Shown: piece by piece, positions 7,518-9,091 of the stretch
How the letters are laid out: every line of letters begins with the position of its first letter
Numbering within the stretch: the stretch's first letter is position 1
DNA from: CAZJZH01 sp964550465
Lineage (GTDB): Bacteria > Patescibacteriota > Patescibacteriia > JACRDY01
DNA length: 9,091 bases
Assembly (NCBI GenBank): GCA_964550465.1
Contig: CAZJZH010000043.1
Coordinates: 1 to 9,091, forward strand
Reading direction: 5' to 3'
Notes under the pieces: generated by a model
The model's database searches: none
The model's input: only the letters and a program-made list of their open reading frames with translations
What the model was told of the DNA's origin: nothing
Made by a program: the position numbers and the translations under genes

Positions 7518-7546
7518 ATGCCCCACCTATATAGGCGGGGCATTTT
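7518..7546. terminator. Bidirectional terminator after nrdB and after the small convergent gene
   Basis: ATGCCCC (7518-7524) pairs with GGGGCAT (7537-7543) and CCTA with TAGG inside, with one A/C mismatch (7525/7536). T-runs follow on both strands (TTTT on plus; TTTTATTT on minus). On minus-strand RNA the mismatch becomes a G-U wobble, so the stem is continuous. It closes nrdAB on one side and the 7552-8037 gene on the other. Confidence 0.85.
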
Positions 7547-7551
7547 GTGTG

Positions 7552-8037
7552 TTATGATGGACGAGAGGAGACGATTTCCAGAATGTGTCGGCGATTGTTT
7601 GTCAGTCGCCAAGCATGCCTAGATCGTTGAAGAAAATACGGTGGCATGCCAGTAATGATGTTGATCGGTTTAGTCGCTACGTGCCCAGAGTATTCCCATC
7701 GCAACACCTGTGCCGCCTGTAACCTTTGACGTGTTGGGGGATTGATGACCCTGATGCGAATATACCAGCCGGTTTGCAAAGGGAAGACGTTGATGGCATC
7801 CTCATCAATGAACAACCATTGGTCGGCGGTAGTGTCATCATCGAAAATGATGCGGGTGTCATTTAGCCGTGATATGATTGACCCTGAATCCAAGACTTCA
7901 TGGCCGCGGCGTTTGTCGACGTACAAATACAGCCATTCTCCACTGGTGTCGCGGTGACAGTGTTGCCGCATGTTAACTGTCAGATACTTGCCAGCCCTTG
8001 CGATTGCGCTACTGCGCACATGGACTGAATCAGACAC
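7552..8037 (-). CDS. Small protein of unknown function, paralogue A of a two-gene pair (GTG start)
   Basis: The protein has 161 residues from GTG at 8037, which sits 9 bases after AAAGGAG (8047-8053). An in-frame ATG at 8097 overlaps the -10 box of the promoter and so would not be in the transcript. I recognise no family. It has no signal peptide or membrane segment, is rich in Arg and Asp, and has beta-like stretches (L36-x-L-x-V40, W91-x-I-x-I-x-V97) with a basic C-terminal third (about 137-161). It aligns in patches with the neighbouring 8191-8634 product: G16-K17-Y18, N59-x-x-R62-x-x-F65-D66, D78-E79 and W91-x-I93-x-I95-x-V97. It is a free-standing unit with its own promoter and terminator. 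It is probably cytoplasmic; the function cannot be inferred. Confidence 0.72.
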   Translation of the reverse strand: MSDSVHVRSSAIARAGKYLTVNMRQHCHRDTSGEWLYLYVDKRRGHEVLDSGSIISRLNDTRIIFDDDTTADQWLFIDEDAINVFPLQTGWYIRIRVINPPTRQRLQAAQVLRWEYSGHVATKPINIITGMPPYFLQRSRHAWRLTNNRRHILEIVSSRPS

Positions 8038-8046
8038 AATGCAGTT

Positions 8047-8053
8047 CTCCTTT
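8047..8053 (-). promoter_or_regulatory. Strong ribosome-binding site that sets the GTG start
   Basis: AAAGGAG on the minus strand lies 9 bases before GTG 8037. It fixes the start and matches the ribosome site of the neighbouring paralogue unit. Confidence 0.8.
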
Positions 8054-8095
8054 CTTGAGTATCCCCAAGTAAAAAGTGAAAGGAACGTAACTACC

Positions 8096-8124
8096 ATTTA
8101 ACTACAGGTAGACATTTTTGTCAA
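8096..8124 (-). promoter_or_regulatory. Promoter of the small gene at 7552-8037
   Basis: On the minus strand, -35 TTGACA (plus 8119-8124), a 17-base spacer and -10 TTAAAT (plus 8096-8101) predict a leader of about 50 bases. It is near-identical to the promoter at 8687-8715: both boxes, the spacer length and 11 of 17 spacer bases agree, including AAAA after the -35 and TAG before the -10. Confidence 0.82.
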
Positions 8125-8157
8125 TAGGCTTGATCCCGCAGGTACCTGCGTAAAGGG

Positions 8158-8187
8158 AAACGCCCCACCTGGACAGGCGGGGCGTTT
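8158..8187 (-). terminator. Terminator after the small gene at 8191-8634
   Basis: AAACGCCCC (8158-8166) pairs with GGGGCGTTT (8179-8187), with CCT/AGG inside and one A/C mismatch that becomes a G-U wobble on minus-strand RNA. The minus-strand 3' side carries TTTCCCTTT. The GCCCC(A)CCT...AGG(C)GGGGC core is identical to the terminator at 7518-7546; only the four loop bases differ. Confidence 0.82.
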
Positions 8188-8190
8188 AGG

Positions 8191-8634
8191 TTATTGATTG
8201 GCGGCTGGTTGCTGGTCGGCCAGCGAGCTGGCCGCGTGGATGACACGCGTTTCCTGCTGGCCGTCAACCTGCCAGGTCAACTCTCGCTGACGATACTGCT
8301 CCATAGCGGATTGGTCGACGGGAATGGTGATCATCCAGATACCGTCACCTTTCTGCACCTGGACATGCTCATCTTGCCGCACCGCTACAGGCAACTCGTT
8401 AGCCACATCAAACAAGAAGCGGCTGGCGTTGACGGCATCACGCACTTGATCCGGCGTGAACTTGCAGTTGTGCGGGCGAGTCACCTCCAGGATGAGTTGG
8501 CCAGGACGAGTGTCCCAGCGAATCCACTTACCCACTAACTGCTGACCAACAGCTGGGTCGCTACCAGGCTCTTTGCCCGGAACGCCATTTCGAGGAAGAC
8601 CAGGGTGTCCATTTCCATTCGAGCAATATCCCAA
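8191..8634 (-). CDS. Small protein of unknown function, paralogue B of a two-gene pair (TTG start)
   Basis: The protein has 147 residues from TTG at 8634, placed 7 bases after AAAGGAG (8642-8648); no ATG fits as well. Residues 1-30 are Gly/Pro-rich and probably disordered (G-N-G-H-P-G-L-P...), with a lone early Cys at 4. A compact domain of about 100 residues follows, with G35-K36-W37, L47-x-L49-x-V51, N69-x-x-R72-x-x-F75-D76, D88-E89 and W100-x-I102-x-I104-x-V106. The C-terminus is Gln/Ala-rich. I recognise no family, and there is no membrane segment. The core aligns with the 7552-8037 product in the same motif order and near-equal spacing, so the two are probably diverged duplicates. Its own promoter and terminator frame it. 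The function cannot be inferred. Confidence 0.75.
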   Translation of the reverse strand: MGYCSNGNGHPGLPRNGVPGKEPGSDPAVGQQLVGKWIRWDTRPGQLILEVTRPHNCKFTPDQVRDAVNASRFLFDVANELPVAVRQDEHVQVQKGDGIWMITIPVDQSAMEQYRQRELTWQVDGQQETRVIHAASSLADQQPAANQ

Positions 8635-8641
8635 AGCGTTG

Positions 8642-8648
8642 CTCCTTT
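8642..8648 (-). promoter_or_regulatory. Strong ribosome-binding site that sets the TTG start
   Basis: AAAGGAG on the minus strand lies 7 bases before TTG 8634. It supports this rare start codon and matches the ribosome site of the other paralogue. Confidence 0.78.
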
Positions 8649-8686
8649 CGTTTGGGTTGCCAAAAAGAACGAATGAATCATTTAGT

Positions 8687-8715
8687 ATTTAACTATAGTG
8701 AGTATTTTTTGTCAA
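8687..8715 (-). promoter_or_regulatory. Promoter of the small gene at 8191-8634
   Basis: On the minus strand, -35 TTGACA (plus 8710-8715), a 17-base spacer and -10 TTAAAT (plus 8687-8692) predict a leader of about 46 bases. It is the twin of the promoter at 8096-8124. Confidence 0.82.
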
Positions 8716-8744
8716 TGAGGGTAATTCTATCCACCACTTCCGCA

Positions 8745-8813
8745 CCAAAGGGTTTTCTTACGTTACTTTTGAGGCCAAAGGTTTCTTTCGCCACTTTTGA
8801 CAGCAAAAGTGGC
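8745..8813. repeat. Imperfect direct repeat followed by a perfect hairpin
   Basis: Two copies of a CCAAAGG...TTTCTT...CG..ACTTTTG motif lie at 8745-8771 and 8775-8799. The end of copy two is the left arm of a perfect 10-bp inverted repeat, GCCACTTTTG (8790-8799) with CAAAAGTGGC (8804-8813) around a 4-base loop. There is no T-run, so it is not a simple terminator. It resembles dispersed intergenic repeats rather than a gene. Confidence 0.7.
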
Positions 8814-9091
8814 CAAAACTGCCGGGGCTGCAGAAGCGCGATGCACCAATCTACCTACTATCCTTTGTAGACCGCTCCGCCCTACCCACGGTCGCCCCAC
8901 TGCGTGGGGCTACGCCCATCCCCCGCGGAGCTCGGCGCGGCTTCGCCCCGGACCCCATATTATTTCACCTACATTCTCTTAAAGCTATAAAAGTAACTCT
9001 GTTTCAGAATGTCCTGGGGTCTGGGGGAAACATCCCGCCCGAAGCCCACCGCTGGGTGGGTAGCGTCGCGGGCGATCAGCAGAGCGGCGGC
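8814..9091. other. GC-rich, hairpin-rich stretch without a convincing gene, running off the window
   Basis: Bases 8870-8955 are GC-rich with GCCCCAC/GTGGGGC (8894-8910) and short palindromes CCGCGG and GAGCTC. After an AT-rich gap (8956-9010), a nested hairpin follows: CGCCCG (9036-9041) with CGGGCG (9069-9074), and CCCACC (9045-9050) with GGTGGG (9055-9060) inside. Short frames are open on both strands with no ribosome site or family pattern. I see a repeat-like or structured-RNA region, not a gene. Confidence 0.5.

Noticed and set aside
7742..7957. Plus-strand frame of 71 codons opposite the 7552-8037 gene
   Set aside because: It is a shadow frame with no ribosome site, lying inside a better-supported gene.
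8038..8097. N-terminal extension of the small gene from ATG 8097
   Set aside because: The ATG overlaps the -10 box and would precede the transcript; the strong ribosome site points to GTG 8037.
8194..8538. Plus-strand frame of 114 codons opposite the 8191-8634 gene
   Set aside because: It is antisense to a gene with promoter, ribosome site, terminator and a paralogue, and has no signals of its own.
8652..8982. Two overlapping plus-strand frames across the promoter and repeat region
   Set aside because: They run through a promoter, direct repeats and GC-rich hairpins with no ribosome site or domain.
8969..9091. Open minus-strand frame of 40 codons running off the edge (ending in Y-F-Y-S-F-K-R-M)
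   Set aside because: The opposite strand is also open here, the DNA is hairpin-rich, and I recognise no family. It could be the end of a real gene, but this cannot be supported from 123 bases.

Overview
The window is a chromosomal segment of a bacterium that I infer to be a member of the Patescibacteria (Candidate Phyla Radiation), possibly Saccharibacteria-like. This rests on gene style only: a secreted protein ending in two tandem G-[TY]-L-x-K...[IV]-Y...R-[YW]-[IV]-T units, a short RuvA paired with a FemX-type ligase, and a Chlamydia-like ribonucleotide reductase (RNR). UGA is not read as an amino acid in any of the genes. No rRNA, tRNA, CRISPR array, transposase or phage gene is visible.

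Layout. Bases 1-1644 (+) hold the 3' part of a large extracellular protein with fibronectin/Ig-like domains, a Thr/Glu linker and the two C-terminal tandem units. A bidirectional terminator (1658-1690) separates it from a convergent two-gene operon on the minus strand, ruvA (2648-3211) then femX (1689-2645). Between ruvA and the RNR operon is a 309-base divergent regulatory region. It contains a strong promoter (TTGACA-16-TACAAT), a pair of NrdR boxes 32 bp apart centre to centre, and a terminator-like hairpin in the leader. nrdA (3521-6400) and nrdB (6441-7490) follow on the plus strand and end at a terminator (7518-7546). NrdB has phenylalanine where class Ia/Ib enzymes have the radical tyrosine, and every metal and radical-transfer residue fits the class Ic (Mn/Fe) enzyme of Chlamydia trachomatis.

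The last third is accessory. Two small minus-strand genes of unknown function (7552-8037 and 8191-8634) appear to be diverged paralogues. Each is a self-contained unit with nearly the same promoter (TTGACA-17-TTAAAT), the same AAAGGAG ribosome-binding site, a non-ATG start (GTG or TTG) and a terminator with an identical 9+9 base stem. This pair of matching cassettes is the most novel-looking item in the window. From 8716 to the end there is no convincing gene, only direct repeats and GC-rich hairpins.

Together, nrdA and nrdB make deoxynucleotides and are probably repressed by NrdR, which is encoded elsewhere. RuvA serves Holliday-junction processing, FemX cell-wall cross-bridge synthesis, and the first gene the cell surface. 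All assignments come from reading the sequence; no database search was run.
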